In this document: positions 48,634-58,445 of the stretch, piece after piece
Numbering within the stretch: position 1 is the stretch's first letter
Layout of the letters: the number at the start of each line of letters is the position of its first letter
Assembly: GCF_900638685.1 (NCBI RefSeq)
Contig: NZ_LR134533.1
Coordinates: 2,108,001-2,172,000 of the forward strand
Source of the DNA: Neisseria weaveri
GTDB lineage: Bacteria > Pseudomonadota > Gammaproteobacteria > Burkholderiales > Neisseriaceae
Direction of reading: 5' to 3'
Length of the DNA: 64,000 nucleotides
The notes under the pieces: generated by a model
What the model was told of the DNA's origin: nothing
Seen by the model: only the letters and a program-made list of their open reading frames with translations
Databases searched by the model: none
Made by a program: the position numbers and the translations under genes

Positions 48634-49317
48634 TTATTTCCAGATGTGGTTGGTTTTATGCAGATAGCGGTTGTCGTCAAACGTGATCAGCAACTGCGGC
48701 TTCAAGGCGACGAAAATGGCGGTAAAAATACCGCTTAAAAAGGCTTCGCCCCAAGCCAGCAGGAAAAACACGGGAAAGGCCGATTCCCATAAAACCGATG
48801 TCGGATAAGCGCCGGAAAGTTGTAGCGCAAATACCAGCAAAGCACCGGCTGAAATAAAACCGGCCGCCGCAGCGATAAAGCCGTTGGCAAAAATATAGAT
48901 AAACAAATTGGCGGGCAGTTTGGCAGTCAGGTGCCGGAAAACGGCATTTAACAAAGCCGGCAGCAGAAACAGGCACAAGGCATTAAGGCTGGAAACATTC
49001 AGGCTCTCGGGATGGTGCAACAGGGTATAAGGCAGCCACAACAGGGCGGAAAGCCATAATGCGGCAGGCGTGCCGATAATCATGGCGGCCAAATTGATGC
49101 CGAGCAGATGGTAGGCCATACCGGAGAGTTGGCCGTTATCCAATTCGGTTCCCATGCTCCATAAAACCGACAAGATGAGAAGAACCAAGCCTGCCGATCG
49201 GGGATGTGATTTTATGGCTTTCCAAGCCGGTTTGGCGCACAGCAGCAATACGGCGGCCCAAAGTGCGTGGGCGGCATACTGCCATTCTTGGGAAAACCAT
49301 TCGGATAAGAAATTCAT
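48634..49317 (-). CDS. CbiM-like multipass membrane protein (putative ECF-type permease component)
   Basis: Protein of 227 residues with about six hydrophobic segments. The stretch GMAYHLLGINLAAMIIG resembles the conserved core of CbiM/NikM-type substrate-capture subunits of nickel and cobalt ECF transporters, but the ATPase and coupling subunits are not adjacent. It may be a stand-alone member of that superfamily or only a distant relative. Substrate unknown. Confidence 0.6.
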   Translation of the reverse strand: MNFLSEWFSQEWQYAAHALWAAVLLLCAKPAWKAIKSHPRSAGLVLLILSVLWSMGTELDNGQLSGMAYHLLGINLAAMIIGTPAALWLSALLWLPYTLLHHPESLNVSSLNALCLFLLPALLNAVFRHLTAKLPANLFIYIFANGFIAAAAGFISAGALLVFALQLSGAYPTSVLWESAFPVFFLLAWGEAFLSGIFTAIFVALKPQLLITFDDNRYLHKTNHIWK

Positions 49318-49486
49318 CGGTTATCGAGTTGTCGGTAGAAAAGGGGGAAAGCTGTCATTATAAACGGGTTTCTTTTTTAAAACACACGGCAGATACGGCC
49401 GGAGGTTTTGCTCGGAGCGGTTCTTTTTATACGGGAAACACGCTAAAATAAGGCCTTTGCCGAAAATTGATAAGGCCGGTGCCGTT

Positions 49487-52400
49487 ATGTTGTGGATGCT
49501 GTTACTCATTTTACTCTGTGCTACGGTGGTAGCATTGTGGATTTATTACCGTCAGGAGCGGGAATGGATGCGCGAACTGACGTACCTTACCCGTCATGAA
49601 ACCGCCGGAATTGAGGGTGCGGACGAGCCTTTTCAGAGCTTGAAGCAGCCGAAAAACCTGCGCGGTGTCGATCCCAATCTGAAAAATACGCGCAGCAGCC
49701 ATAAAGCGGCGGAAGAAGCGAAAGAAGTGTACGATAAAACCGTAGAAAAACTGCGTGCCTTGTCGCCGAAACACAGCCGTAAATTCGATGCGGTCAGCCG
49801 TAAAAAGAGCGATGCCGAGCTGGATAAAGAAGTCAGCGAGCTGCCTATTTTTGCGGCTGCCCAAACAGAAGCGCAACACGATAAACAAGCCGCTATCCGT
49901 TCTTTGAAGCCCGAGCCTTTTGCAGACGGCCTTTTGCAGACCGAACAGAACGAAACCGAATCCTTATCCGCTGCGGACAGTGTGGAAGCGGAGAAACAGG
50001 ATATTCCGCTGTTTACGGCTTCCGTTGTCCGTCCCGAAGAATTGCAGCCCAAACATCAATCCCGTCCAAGCAAACATTCTGCCCAGCCTGTTTATTTCAA
50101 TGATGAAGACGATGAATACCGTCCTGCCAAGCCGGTTGATTCGACTTTGGAAGTGATTACCATCGAAGAAGCAACCCGTGCTTTAACGGAAGCAACGTTG
50201 ATGGATCGGGCCAAAGCGGAAGAGCTTCCTGTGGCGCACGCGGTGCGTGGCGACAAACCCGCCGCGGATTTGGAAGTGGTCGAATTGAGTAATTGGCATT
50301 TCCGTCCGGCATTGGAAACCGTTGAGCCGCCGAAACCCGTGCGCGATCTGAAAACCATTGAATTGACTGATCCTTCCGTACGCCGAACCCGGGAGCGCGT
50401 GCTGTCAGAAGTTCAGAAGATCAGCAGTGAAACGCCGAGAAGTATTGTTCCGCAACCCGTATCTTCCGTTCCCGAAACCATCGGTGAAGAAGACATCCGT
50501 ACCAATCTGCTGCGGCAGCGCATGGCCCGCAACCGTCAGGCTGCAGCGCAAGCGCCTATTAAGGATTATTCGCCCAACGTTATTCCCGAGCGCGAAGTGT
50601 TTGCCAATTTGGCGAAAACCGATGCGCCTTCAGTGCGCCGTTTCCGCCGCGTCGATACAACGCAGCGCGAAAGTGTGATTCCCGAATCGGTTAGGGTAGA
50701 ACGTCATGCAATCAAATTGCAGCCGCCCCGAACTCCCGTTCAGACACCGCGTATTGCCCCTTATGCCCCCCCGGTAGCGGCCGCAACCGTGGTTGAGCCG
50801 CCCGTGCTTGAAGATACGGCGCCTTTTTCCGTTGAGATGTCCGAGCCGGTGTTTGCACGCGAAGAATATGACGCGCCGAAAGTTTCGATTTCCGAACCGG
50901 TTTTTTTCAATGAAAGGCCGTCTGAATATTTGGAAAGCCCGGTAGGAGATGAGCTGCGGTTTACAGAATACCGTTATGCGGACGTTGAAGATGAAGCGGT
51001 TCTGGCCGATTTCGAAAGTGCAGATCGTTTTGACGCAGATGATATTCAGGAGTCCGATGCAGAGCATGAAGAGGCATATGCTTCAACTGCCGTTGTTGAA
51101 GAAAGAGCCGGTAATACGCAATTGCCAGGTTTGGATTTGCTGTTGCCGCCGCAATTTGATCCGAGTGCCATGCAGACGGAAGAAACATTGTTGGAGAACA
51201 GCATTACCATTGAAGAAAAGCTGAGCGAGTTTAAAGTTAAGGTTAAAGTGGTGGACGCTTATGCCGGTCCGGTCATTACCCGCTATGAAATCGAGCCGGA
51301 TGTCGGCGTTCGCGGTAATGCGGTATTGAATCTGGAAAAAGATTTGGCACGTTCATTGGGCGTAGCTTCTATCCGTGTGGTGGAAACCATACCCGGCAAA
51401 ACCTGCATGGGTTTGGAGTTGCCCAATCCCAAACGCCAAATGATACGTCTGAGCGAGATATTCAATGCGCCTGCATTTCAAAATTCCAAGTCTAAGCTGA
51501 CCTTGGCTTTGGGGCAGGACATTACCGGCGAACCGGTCGTTACCGATTTGGCTAAAGCACCGCATCTTTTGGTGGCCGGTACGACAGGTTCGGGTAAGTC
51601 CGTCGGTGTGAATGCGATGATACTTTCCATGTTATACAAAGCTATGCCGGAAGATGTCCGCATGATTATGATCGACCCGAAAATGCTTGAATTGAGCATT
51701 TACGAAGGGATTCCTCATCTGCTGGCTCCGGTGGTAACCGATATGAAATTGGCGGCAAACGCTTTGAATTGGTGTGTCAACGAAATGGAAAAGCGTTACC
51801 GCCTGATGAGCCATATGGGTGTGCGCAATTTGGCCGGTTTTAATCAAAAAGTGGCCGAAGCGGCAGCACAAGGCAAAACTCTGGCCAATCCTTTCAGTCT
51901 GACGCTTGACGATCCCGAGCCTTTGCAGAAGCTGCCGTTTATTGTGGTGGTGGTCGATGAGTTTGCTGATTTGATGATGACGGCCGGCAAGAAAATCGAA
52001 GAGCTGATTGCACGCTTGGCACAAAAAGCGCGCGCAGCAGGTATCCATTTGATTTTGGCTACCCAACGTCCGAGTGTGGATGTGATTACCGGCTTGATTA
52101 AGGCCAATATTCCGACCAGAATCGCATTCCAAGTTTCCAGCAAAGTAGACAGCCGTACTATTTTGGATCAAATGGGTGCGGAAAACCTGCTCGGACAAGG
52201 CGATATGCTGTTCTTGCCTCCGGGTACAGGCTATCCGAAGCGTGTGCACGGCGCGTTTGCTTCCGATGACGAAGTGCACCATGTCGTCGAATATCTGAAG
52301 CAGTTCGGCGAGCCGGATTATGTTGACGATATTTTGACGGCCGGTGTCGGCAGTGACGATATCTTCAGTAACGCAAACGGTATGCGTAACAACGAGGGAG

Positions 52401-52606
52401 AGCAAGATCCCATGTATGACGATGCCGTATCCTGTGTTTTGAAAAGCGGTAAAGCCAGCATTTCTTCGATACAGCGCCATTTGAGAATCGGCTATAACCG
52501 TGCTGCACGTTTGATGGATCAAATGGAAGAAGACGGCATTGTTTCCGCTGCTGAATCCAACGGCAACCGCACTATTTTGGTGCCGAACGGCAAGCATTTG
52601 GAATAA
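49487..52606 (+). CDS. ftsK: DNA translocase FtsK/SpoIIIE family
   Basis: Large ATPase of about 1039 residues that pumps chromosome DNA through the division septum. The N-terminus has only one clear membrane segment ([21 protein letters not shown]), not the usual four. A linker of more than 500 residues, rich in Pro, Glu and Val, follows. The motor then shows [16 protein letters not shown], Walker [17 protein letters not shown], Walker [13 protein letters not shown] and [11 protein letters not shown]. The C-terminal gamma winged helix ([18 protein letters not shown]) reads orienting DNA sites. ATG 49487 begins at the membrane helix; TTG 49457 would add ten residues. Confidence 0.93.
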   Translation: MLWMLLLILLCATVVALWIYYRQEREWMRELTYLTRHETAGIEGADEPFQSLKQPKNLRGVDPNLKNTRSSHKAAEEAKEVYDKTVEKLRALSPKHSRKFDAVSRKKSDAELDKEVSELPIFAAAQTEAQHDKQAAIRSLKPEPFADGLLQTEQNETESLSAADSVEAEKQDIPLFTASVVRPEELQPKHQSRPSKHSAQPVYFNDEDDEYRPAKPVDSTLEVITIEEATRALTEATLMDRAKAEELPVAHAVRGDKPAADLEVVELSNWHFRPALETVEPPKPVRDLKTIELTDPSVRRTRERVLSEVQKISSETPRSIVPQPVSSVPETIGEEDIRTNLLRQRMARNRQAAAQAPIKDYSPNVIPEREVFANLAKTDAPSVRRFRRVDTTQRESVIPESVRVERHAIKLQPPRTPVQTPRIAPYAPPVAAATVVEPPVLEDTAPFSVEMSEPVFAREEYDAPKVSISEPVFFNERPSEYLESPVGDELRFTEYRYADVEDEAVLADFESADRFDADDIQESDAEHEEAYASTAVVEERAGNTQLPGLDLLLPPQFDPSAMQTEETLLENSITIEEKLSEFKVKVKVVDAYAGPVITRYEIEPDVGVRGNAVLNLEKDLARSLGVASIRVVETIPGKTCMGLELPNPKRQMIRLSEIFNAPAFQNSKSKLTLALGQDITGEPVVTDLAKAPHLLVAGTTGSGKSVGVNAMILSMLYKAMPEDVRMIMIDPKMLELSIYEGIPHLLAPVVTDMKLAANALNWCVNEMEKRYRLMSHMGVRNLAGFNQKVAEAAAQGKTLANPFSLTLDDPEPLQKLPFIVVVVDEFADLMMTAGKKIEELIARLAQKARAAGIHLILATQRPSVDVITGLIKANIPTRIAFQVSSKVDSRTILDQMGAENLLGQGDMLFLPPGTGYPKRVHGAFASDDEVHHVVEYLKQFGEPDYVDDILTAGVGSDDIFSNANGMRNNEGEQDPMYDDAVSCVLKSGKASISSIQRHLRIGYNRAARLMDQMEEDGIVSAAESNGNRTILVPNGKHLE

Positions 52607-52731
52607 CCGTTCCGTATACAGGTTTCCTGCCGGATTGTTTACGGCAGGAAGATGGTTTTGACCGTGTTTTGATGAAATGGGAAACAGGTGGTTTTCATCT
52701 ATAAAACGCCCTTTCCTGCTTGAAGTGATTT

Positions 52732-53163
52732 ATGAAAACAGTAGAAAAAAACGTCTTGGTGCTGCACAGTGCCGAGCAGATGTTTGAGTTGGTTGACCGG
52801 GTGGAAGATTACCCGAAATTTCTGCCGTGGTATGGCAAAACAGAAATTATCGAGCGCAACGGCAATGAGCTTAAAGCGCGTTTGTATATGGATTACATGC
52901 GCGTGCAACAGTCTTTTGCCACGCATAACCACAATATCCCGGGCAGGGAAATCCGCATGAATCTTCTCGAAGGCCCGTTTAAAACGCTGCAAGGGACATG
53001 GAAATTTATTCCTTTGGGCGATGATTGCTGCAAAATCGAATTCAAACTTCAATATGATTTTGCAGGCGGCCTGTTGTCTGCTTTGATTTCTCCGGTGTTC
53101 AGCCATTTGTCGGGAACCTTGGTCGATGCATTTATCAAGGAGGCAGACCGCCGTTATGGTTGA
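52732..53163 (+). CDS. ratA: RatA/COQ10-type START-domain protein
   Basis: START-domain protein of 143 residues. E. coli RatA was described as a toxin blocking 70S assembly; homologues (COQ10 type) bind ubiquinone and support respiration. Features: VLHSAEQMFELVDRVEDYP at the start and FLPWYGKTEI. The gene overlaps rnfH by eight bases, the common ratA-rnfH arrangement. Given the ubiquinone-type hydroxylases nearby, a quinone role is as likely as a toxin role. Confidence 0.85.
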   Translation: MKTVEKNVLVLHSAEQMFELVDRVEDYPKFLPWYGKTEIIERNGNELKARLYMDYMRVQQSFATHNHNIPGREIRMNLLEGPFKTLQGTWKFIPLGDDCCKIEFKLQYDFAGGLLSALISPVFSHLSGTLVDAFIKEADRRYG

Positions 53164-53431
53164 GATCGAAGTGGTTTACGGAACGGCGGATAGGCAGTTT
53201 CTTCAAGTAATTCAAGTAAAAGCGGGGACAACGGCACGTGAAGCCGTTAGGTTGAGCGATGTGGCGGCACAATTTCCCGAAGCCGATATCGAGAAGTCTC
53301 CTTTGGGCATTTTCGGTAAAAGGGTAAAAGACGATACGGTTTTACGCAGTAAAGACCGTGTGGAAGTTTACCGGCCTTTGCTGATTGATCCGAAAGATGC
53401 ACGCCGTTTACGGGTTAAAAATCAAGAATAA
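53156..53431 (+). CDS. rnfH: RnfH family ubiquitin-like protein
   Basis: Small beta-grasp protein of 91 residues, also called RatB, of unknown function. VEIEVVYGTADRQFLQVIQV begins the fold; GIFGKRVKDDTVLRSKDRVE and YRPLLIDPKDARR are the family signature. I start it at ATG 53156, which gives the family N-terminus and overlaps the ratA end by eight bases, indicating coupled translation. Frames upstream of that ATG only read ratA out of frame. Confidence 0.88.
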   Translation: MVEIEVVYGTADRQFLQVIQVKAGTTAREAVRLSDVAAQFPEADIEKSPLGIFGKRVKDDTVLRSKDRVEVYRPLLIDPKDARRLRVKNQE

Positions 53432-53501
53432 AACAATATTGAGGCCGTCTGAAAAAAATACTCGGTCAGTCGGGCGGTGCATGACAGATTTGGAATACGA
53501 C

Positions 53502-54077
53502 ATGTCGAAAATCAAACTGATTGTCGGATTAGGCAATCCGGGCAAGGAATACGAACATACCCGCCATAATGTCGGGTTTTGGTTTGCAGACGAGCTGGCT
53601 TGGCAGTGGAAAACCGCTTTCAAGCCCGAAAAGAAGTTTCACGGCGAGGCGGCAAAAGCAGTTCTGCCTGAAGGGGAAGTATGGCTGCTGAAGCCTGATA
53701 CTTATATGAACCGCTCCGGACTATCCGTGTCTGCATTGGCTTCGTTTTACAAAATCAAGCCGGAAGAGATTTTGGTGGTTCATGACGAACTGGATATTGC
53801 CTGCGGTCGGATTAAGTTTAAATTGGGCGGCGGCAACGGCGGTCATAACGGTTTAAAAGACATTCAGGCCAAACTGGGTACGCCTAATTTCTACCGCTTG
53901 CGTTTGGGTATCGACCATCCGGGTGACAGGAATGTGGTGGCCGCTTATGTATTAAATAAACCCAGTGCGGACGACAGACAAAAAATCGACGATTCCATCA
54001 ACAAATCTCTGCAGGCTATGCCGAAAATTATGGCCGGAGATTTTGAAGAAGCCATGCGAATGCTGCATGGAAAATAA
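53502..54077 (+). CDS. pth: Peptidyl-tRNA hydrolase
   Basis: Essential esterase of 191 residues that recycles tRNA from prematurely released peptidyl-tRNA. LIVGLGNPGKEYEHTRHNVG, LLKPDTYMNRSG, VVHDELDIACGRIK and GGGNGGHNGLKDI are all diagnostic; catalytic His lies in RHNVG. ATG 53502 matches the family start. A DUS copy precedes it (about 53442-53453). In-frame upstream ATGs (53481 and before) add non-family residues. Confidence 0.96.
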   Translation: MSKIKLIVGLGNPGKEYEHTRHNVGFWFADELAWQWKTAFKPEKKFHGEAAKAVLPEGEVWLLKPDTYMNRSGLSVSALASFYKIKPEEILVVHDELDIACGRIKFKLGGGNGGHNGLKDIQAKLGTPNFYRLRLGIDHPGDRNVVAAYVLNKPSADDRQKIDDSINKSLQAMPKIMAGDFEEAMRMLHGK

Positions 54078-54100
54078 ATGAATCGATATAAATGATAAGG

Positions 54101-54136
54101 AGGCCGTCTGAAAAAGAGTGTTTTTTCAGACGGCCT
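54101..54136. terminator. DUS hairpin after pth
   Basis: Inverted DUS pair with a 12-base loop, 23 bases past the pth stop and just ahead of the DMT exporter gene. Confidence 0.55.
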
Positions 54137-54149
54137 GATTTGATTGGAT

Positions 54150-55043
54150 ATGGACAAAATATATAAAGACCGCTTAGGTGCGGGGTGGATACTGATTGCC
54201 GCACTGTGTTTTACTTTAATGAACTTCCAAGTTAAAGATGCCGCACAACGTTTCGGTTTGAGTACGGCAGAGCTGGTGTTTTGGCGGATGGGTTTCTCGG
54301 CGGTGTTTTTGGGGGCGATGGCCAGATTTCAAGGATTGGAATTTAAAACGCCGCATTGGCGCGCCCATTTAAGCCGCAGCATTTCCGGTTCGGTAGCGAT
54401 GTTGTGTATTTTTTACGGCATTACCCACCTGCCTTTGGCAACCGGTGTGACTTTGAGTTACACCTCGTCGATATTTTTGGCTGTTTTTTCATTTTTGGTT
54501 TTGAAAGAGCGTATTTCGCCGTATACCGTAATGGTTTTGATATTAGGCTTTATCGGTGTAGCGGTGCTGCTCAATCCTTCTTTTAAAAGCGGGCAGGAGC
54601 TGGCGGCTATGGTCGGGTTGGCCGGTGGGGCTTTGGCAGGATGGGCTTATATGCAGGTGCGCGAGCTTTCTTTATTGGGTGAGCCGGGCTGGCGGGTGGT
54701 ATTTTACTTGTCTTTGATCGGTATGCTGCTGGCCGGTATTTGGGCGACATTCGAAGGCTGGCATGCGTTTAACATTCAGGCACTACCGCATTTGTTGGGT
54801 GTCGGTGCATCTGCATTGGTGGCACAATTGTGCATGACCCGGGCATATAAGGTTGGCAATAAGTTTACCGTTGCTTCGCTTTCTTATTTAACGGTGGTTT
54901 TTTCTTCGCTGGCGGGCATGTGGTGGTTGGGAGACAAAATCGGCTGGCAGGAAACGCTGGGGATGGGTATCATTGTGATGAGTGGGGTGTTGAGCAGCAT
55001 ACCTCCGTCATGGTTGCAGCGATACCGCTTATTTCGACAATAA
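54150..55043 (+). CDS. DMT superfamily (EamA) exporter
   Basis: Inner-membrane protein of 297 residues with ten predicted helices formed by two EamA repeats. The first repeat includes GAGWILIAALCFTLMNFQVK, HLPLATGVTLSYTSSIFLA and ILGFIGVAVLLNPS; the second includes ASALVAQLCMTRAYKVG and LTVVFSSLAGMWWLGD. Members export amino acids or other metabolites; this substrate is unknown. ATG 54150 is chosen over the TTG two codons upstream. Confidence 0.85.
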   Translation: MDKIYKDRLGAGWILIAALCFTLMNFQVKDAAQRFGLSTAELVFWRMGFSAVFLGAMARFQGLEFKTPHWRAHLSRSISGSVAMLCIFYGITHLPLATGVTLSYTSSIFLAVFSFLVLKERISPYTVMVLILGFIGVAVLLNPSFKSGQELAAMVGLAGGALAGWAYMQVRELSLLGEPGWRVVFYLSLIGMLLAGIWATFEGWHAFNIQALPHLLGVGASALVAQLCMTRAYKVGNKFTVASLSYLTVVFSSLAGMWWLGDKIGWQETLGMGIIVMSGVLSSIPPSWLQRYRLFRQ

Positions 55044-55061
55044 AATAAGGAGTAGTGGACG

Positions 55062-55418
55062 ATGATTTCTATACGAGAACAATCTTATGGTCTGAATGTG
55101 GCTTTATTCAACGAATTCAGCTTGGAAGATTTCCATGAATTCGAGCAGGCCGCATTGGCATGTGCGCGGAAAATACACCGTCCGGATATGCTGATGGATC
55201 TGTCGATGCTGAAAGATTTTACGGTCGATATGGCGGTTGAACAGCTTAAATTTATGAATAAACACGAAAACGATTTCGGCCGTATCGCCATTGTGGTTGA
55301 TGATGTTTGGATTAAACTGGCAACGCGTTTATCCAGCCTGCTGACCAACCAACATCCGAAATATTTTGAAACTGCCGAAAGTGCACAAGCTTGGTTGCTG
55401 GAAGAAACTGCGGATTGA
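55062..55418 (+). CDS. SpoIIAA/STAS-like domain protein
   Basis: Cytoplasmic protein of 118 residues resembling the SpoIIAA-like (STAS-fold) family: RKIHRPDMLMDLSMLKDFTV, FGRIAIVVDDVWIKLATRL and a C-terminal FETAESAQAWL, which is very typical of this group. Function unknown; members may bind lipids or regulators. A ribosome site AAGGAG precedes the start, 18 bases after the exporter gene, so they form an operon. Confidence 0.75.
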   Translation: MISIREQSYGLNVALFNEFSLEDFHEFEQAALACARKIHRPDMLMDLSMLKDFTVDMAVEQLKFMNKHENDFGRIAIVVDDVWIKLATRLSSLLTNQHPKYFETAESAQAWLLEETAD

Positions 55419-55474
55419 TTGGTTTTTCCGATTGTATAGTGGTTTTCTAGAACCATTGGAAATATAAATAGATG

Positions 55475-55499
55475 AGGCCGTCTGAATTTCAGACGGCCT
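55475..55499. terminator. DUS hairpin between the SpoIIAA-like gene and the first hydroxylase
   Basis: Inverted DUS pair with a 1-base loop between convergent genes. Confidence 0.6.
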
Positions 55500-55549
55500 C
55501 ATTATATTCATAGCCTTTGGAGAGCTGCTAAAGTTTTATATATGTGTAA

Positions 55550-56716
55550 TTACAATCCCATAGCGTGTCTGATCAGGCGGTTTTTCAGCCAAGGCAAGTC
55601 GTTGACCATGTTCAGGCCGGTGTTACGCAGCCAGGATTGTGCAGGCAGAATGTTGTTGCCGAATAATTTAAATAATCCGTCGCACCCCATCTGCATTGTG
55701 CGTACAGGTTCAAGACGGTTTTGCGCATAGCGTTGCAGCAGCCGGTGTGCGCCGATATCCGGTTGGTTGCGGCTGAGATTACAAAATTCGATAACATCGC
55801 CAAAGCCGAGGTTAACGCCTTGTCCGGCCAAAGGATGAATGGTATGTGCCGCATCGCCGATCAGCATTATGCGCGTTCCGACCGTGCTTGTCGGACGGCG
55901 CAAAACCAGATTGAATGAGAATGCAGGAGAGAGCGGGCTTAGTGTGCCCAGCACCTGTTCGCCTTGTGCCGTAACCGCAGCCGCCAGCGCTTGCGGTGAG
56001 AGCGAAGTCAGCTTTTCAGGCTCGGCCGTACTCCAAACAATAGAGATTTTTTTGTCGGGAAGCGGCAGATAAGCTAAAACTTCGCCGTTTTTAAACCATT
56101 GGAATGCCGTTCCGTGATGGTCTTTTTCGGTATGGAAATTGGAAACCACGCCGTGATGTCCGTAAGCGTCGCAACGGGTTTCGATACCGGCTTGTTTTCT
56201 TACCCAGGAGTTGGCACCGTCCGCACCGATAATCAATCGGGTGTTTAATGTTGTTCCGTCTGCCAGAGTTACAGAGGCCGTCTGAAAATCGGAGGACAGT
56301 GAAACGGCAGTTTCGGTAAATACGGGAATATCCCAAGCCTTGATTTGCCGCCACAGCGAGGCCAGCAGCCAACGGTTTTCAATAATGCTGGTTAGGCGGT
56401 TGCCGTGAATATCGTCCGCGCTGAATTCGATTCGCCCGCCGTTATCGCCGCGCACATCCATTTTAGCCACAGCCTGGACGCGGTTTTCAGACGGCCAGGC
56501 ATTTAGAGATTGGAGAAACGTGCGATTGGCCGGGCTGACGGCATAAATTCTCGCATCCCAACCTTGCAGGAGTTTTTCCGTGTCGGTTTGGGGCGGACGG
56601 ATTTCAACCAACGCGACTTTCCGTCCCTGTCGTGCGAGGGCAATAGCGGCAGCAGCACCGACTAAACCGCCGCCAATGATAACAGCATCATATTGTTGAG
56701 TGGAGATAGGGTTCAT
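55550..56716 (-). CDS. UbiH/UbiF/VisC-family FAD-dependent hydroxylase
   Basis: Flavoprotein monooxygenase of 388 residues, family of the ubiquinone ring hydroxylases. FAD motifs: AVIIGGGLVGAAAAIALARQG at the N-terminus (dinucleotide fold), LIIGADGANSWVRKQ, and IMLIGDAAHTIHPLAGQGV. It probably hydroxylates a position of the ubiquinone ring. It is paired with ridA and a second hydroxylase (57166-58332). Which carbon each acts on cannot be read from sequence. Confidence 0.85.
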   Translation of the reverse strand: MNPISTQQYDAVIIGGGLVGAAAAIALARQGRKVALVEIRPPQTDTEKLLQGWDARIYAVSPANRTFLQSLNAWPSENRVQAVAKMDVRGDNGGRIEFSADDIHGNRLTSIIENRWLLASLWRQIKAWDIPVFTETAVSLSSDFQTASVTLADGTTLNTRLIIGADGANSWVRKQAGIETRCDAYGHHGVVSNFHTEKDHHGTAFQWFKNGEVLAYLPLPDKKISIVWSTAEPEKLTSLSPQALAAAVTAQGEQVLGTLSPLSPAFSFNLVLRRPTSTVGTRIMLIGDAAHTIHPLAGQGVNLGFGDVIEFCNLSRNQPDIGAHRLLQRYAQNRLEPVRTMQMGCDGLFKLFGNNILPAQSWLRNTGLNMVNDLPWLKNRLIRHAMGL

Positions 56717-56727
56717 AATCAGATTTT

Positions 56728-57114
56728 CTATTCGATTGCAGTGGCATTCATGGTCATCAACGCTCCTTTTTTAGGCAGGTCGGCAACGCAGATAACGGTA
56801 CGGGCAGGTTGGTTGTCGGGAAAAATGTCCAGATAAGCGCGGTTCATTTCCGCAAAATCGTCAACATTTTTTAGAAAAACATGGATATGCAGAATGCGGT
56901 TTAATTCCAAACCAACCGATTGCAGCATGGCTTGGAAGTTCAACAAAATCTGTTTGGCTTGTGAATAAGCATCTTCTCCGGCCATTTCGCCTGTTTCGGG
57001 TACGACACCGGGTGTGCCGGATATTTGGATGAAAGAACCTGCTTTGCTAAAGTGGCTGTACGGCCCGATGGGGCGGAACAGGGTATCTGGCGTATGGTGT
57101 TCTATCGGAGTCAT
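56728..57114 (-). CDS. RidA family (YjgF/YER057c/UK114) protein
   Basis: Trimeric protein of 128 residues. True RidA deaminates reactive enamine and imine intermediates. GPYSHFSKAGSFIQISGTPG and the late RTVICVADLPKKGALMTMNA match the family. Start chosen at 57114. Eleven bases separate it from the first hydroxylase. Its place between two hydroxylase genes is unusual and raises the question of a link to ubiquinone synthesis. Confidence 0.85.
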   Translation of the reverse strand: MTPIEHHTPDTLFRPIGPYSHFSKAGSFIQISGTPGVVPETGEMAGEDAYSQAKQILLNFQAMLQSVGLELNRILHIHVFLKNVDDFAEMNRAYLDIFPDNQPARTVICVADLPKKGALMTMNATAIE

Positions 57115-57165
57115 GTGTTGTTCTCTTTTTATCAAATGGCCGGCATCGTCATTTTTCAGACGGCC

Positions 57166-58332
57166 TCACAAACCGAAGATCAAGTGTTCGGTAAATTTTT
57201 TTCTTAAGGCAGGAACGCTGTCCAGCAAACTCATGACACCGCCGCGTCCAAGTTTTAATAAAGCATTGGGGTGATCGAACAAAGTAACCAGGCTGTGCGT
57301 GAAGCCGACAACCGCTTGGGCATCCAAGCGGCGTTCGGCAGCATATTGCTCTGCAAGGCGGGTATTGTGCATGCTGTGCGGTTCGGCAAACTTATGTATT
57401 AAGGTTAAAACATCGCGCACTCCGAGATTGAAGCCTTGAGCGGCAACCGGATGCATGGTTTGTGCGGCGTTGCCGATACAGATAATCCGCCCGCTGTATA
57501 CTTGGCTAAGCTGCTTCAGTTGGAGCGGAAAAGCGGCAATATCGCCGCAATTTTTCAGACGGCCTAAACGGTTGCCGAAAGCGGTTTCAAACATCTCGGC
57601 AAATTCCGTGAAAGCCATAGTTTTGATTCTGGCCGCTTCTTCGTGTGAGCGCGTCCATACCAAGCGGTAGGCGGTGCCGTAGGGCAGCAGGGCAAAAGGG
57701 CCGTCGTCGATAAAGCGCTCATAGGCCGTGCCGTTGCCGTCTTGCTCGAATTCGAGTGTGGTAACGATGGCGGATTGGTTATAGTCGAAACTGTGTCGGG
57801 TAATGCCCGGCAGGTTTTCAGTCAAATGCCCGCCTTCGGCAAGGATAACCCAATCGGCAGTCAGACTGTGGGGTTGCCGGCAGTGTCGGATATGGACTTC
57901 TGCAAAACGGTTTAATGTGCGGACATGGTTCACTTGGGTTTCCCACAAAACAGGTACGCCTTGTCGGATTAATGCCGCTTCGCATGCCTGCATTAATACG
58001 GCATAGTCTACGCTGTACCCTAAAACATCCGTTCCCATATCTTCGTTGCGCAGCAAGGCATGGCCGAATGTGCCTTGTTGGGAAATATGGACATGGGTAA
58101 TCGGCGTATATTGGTTTTCGGGAATAGTAATTCCGGCGCGATGGAGTGCTTCCATACTGCTGAAAGATAAGGCGAGCGTGCGCCTGTCGCGGATAACGGT
58201 ATTTGGGGGACGCATTTCCAAAAGCAAAACCTGTTTGCCTTGGCGGTGCAGCAGCAAAGCGGCCAACATGCCGACCGGACCTGCTCCGATAACGGCAACG
58301 GGAGTGTGAATGGGCAGAATATCCATAATCAT
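57166..58332 (-). CDS. ubiH: UbiH-like FAD-dependent ubiquinone hydroxylase
   Basis: Flavoprotein monooxygenase of 388 residues. FAD motifs: AVIGAGPVGMLAALLLHRQG at the N-terminus, ADWVILAEGG in the middle and CIGNAAQTMHPVAAQGFNLG near residue 285. It is a distinct sequence from the gene at 55550-56716. UbiH hydroxylates the ring during ubiquinone synthesis. ATG 58332 is chosen; ATG 58326 (MDILPIHT) is also possible. Confidence 0.83.
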   Translation of the reverse strand: MIMDILPIHTPVAVIGAGPVGMLAALLLHRQGKQVLLLEMRPPNTVIRDRRTLALSFSSMEALHRAGITIPENQYTPITHVHISQQGTFGHALLRNEDMGTDVLGYSVDYAVLMQACEAALIRQGVPVLWETQVNHVRTLNRFAEVHIRHCRQPHSLTADWVILAEGGHLTENLPGITRHSFDYNQSAIVTTLEFEQDGNGTAYERFIDDGPFALLPYGTAYRLVWTRSHEEAARIKTMAFTEFAEMFETAFGNRLGRLKNCGDIAAFPLQLKQLSQVYSGRIICIGNAAQTMHPVAAQGFNLGVRDVLTLIHKFAEPHSMHNTRLAEQYAAERRLDAQAVVGFTHSLVTLFDHPNALLKLGRGGVMSLLDSVPALRKKFTEHLIFGL

Positions 58333-58391
58333 TCGCAAGGTTGAAACCAGTCGTTATTTTAGCTTATTTCAATTCGTGCTGACCAATAAAA

Positions 58392-58418
58392 AGGCCGTCT
58401 GAAATTTTCAGACGGCCT
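58392..58418. terminator. DUS hairpin after sodB
   Basis: Twelve-bp inverted DUS pair with a 3-base loop, 28 bases past the sodB stop (minus strand). Confidence 0.65.
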
Positions 58419-58445
58419 TTGGATTTAATGTTTGTTTATGTTTGC

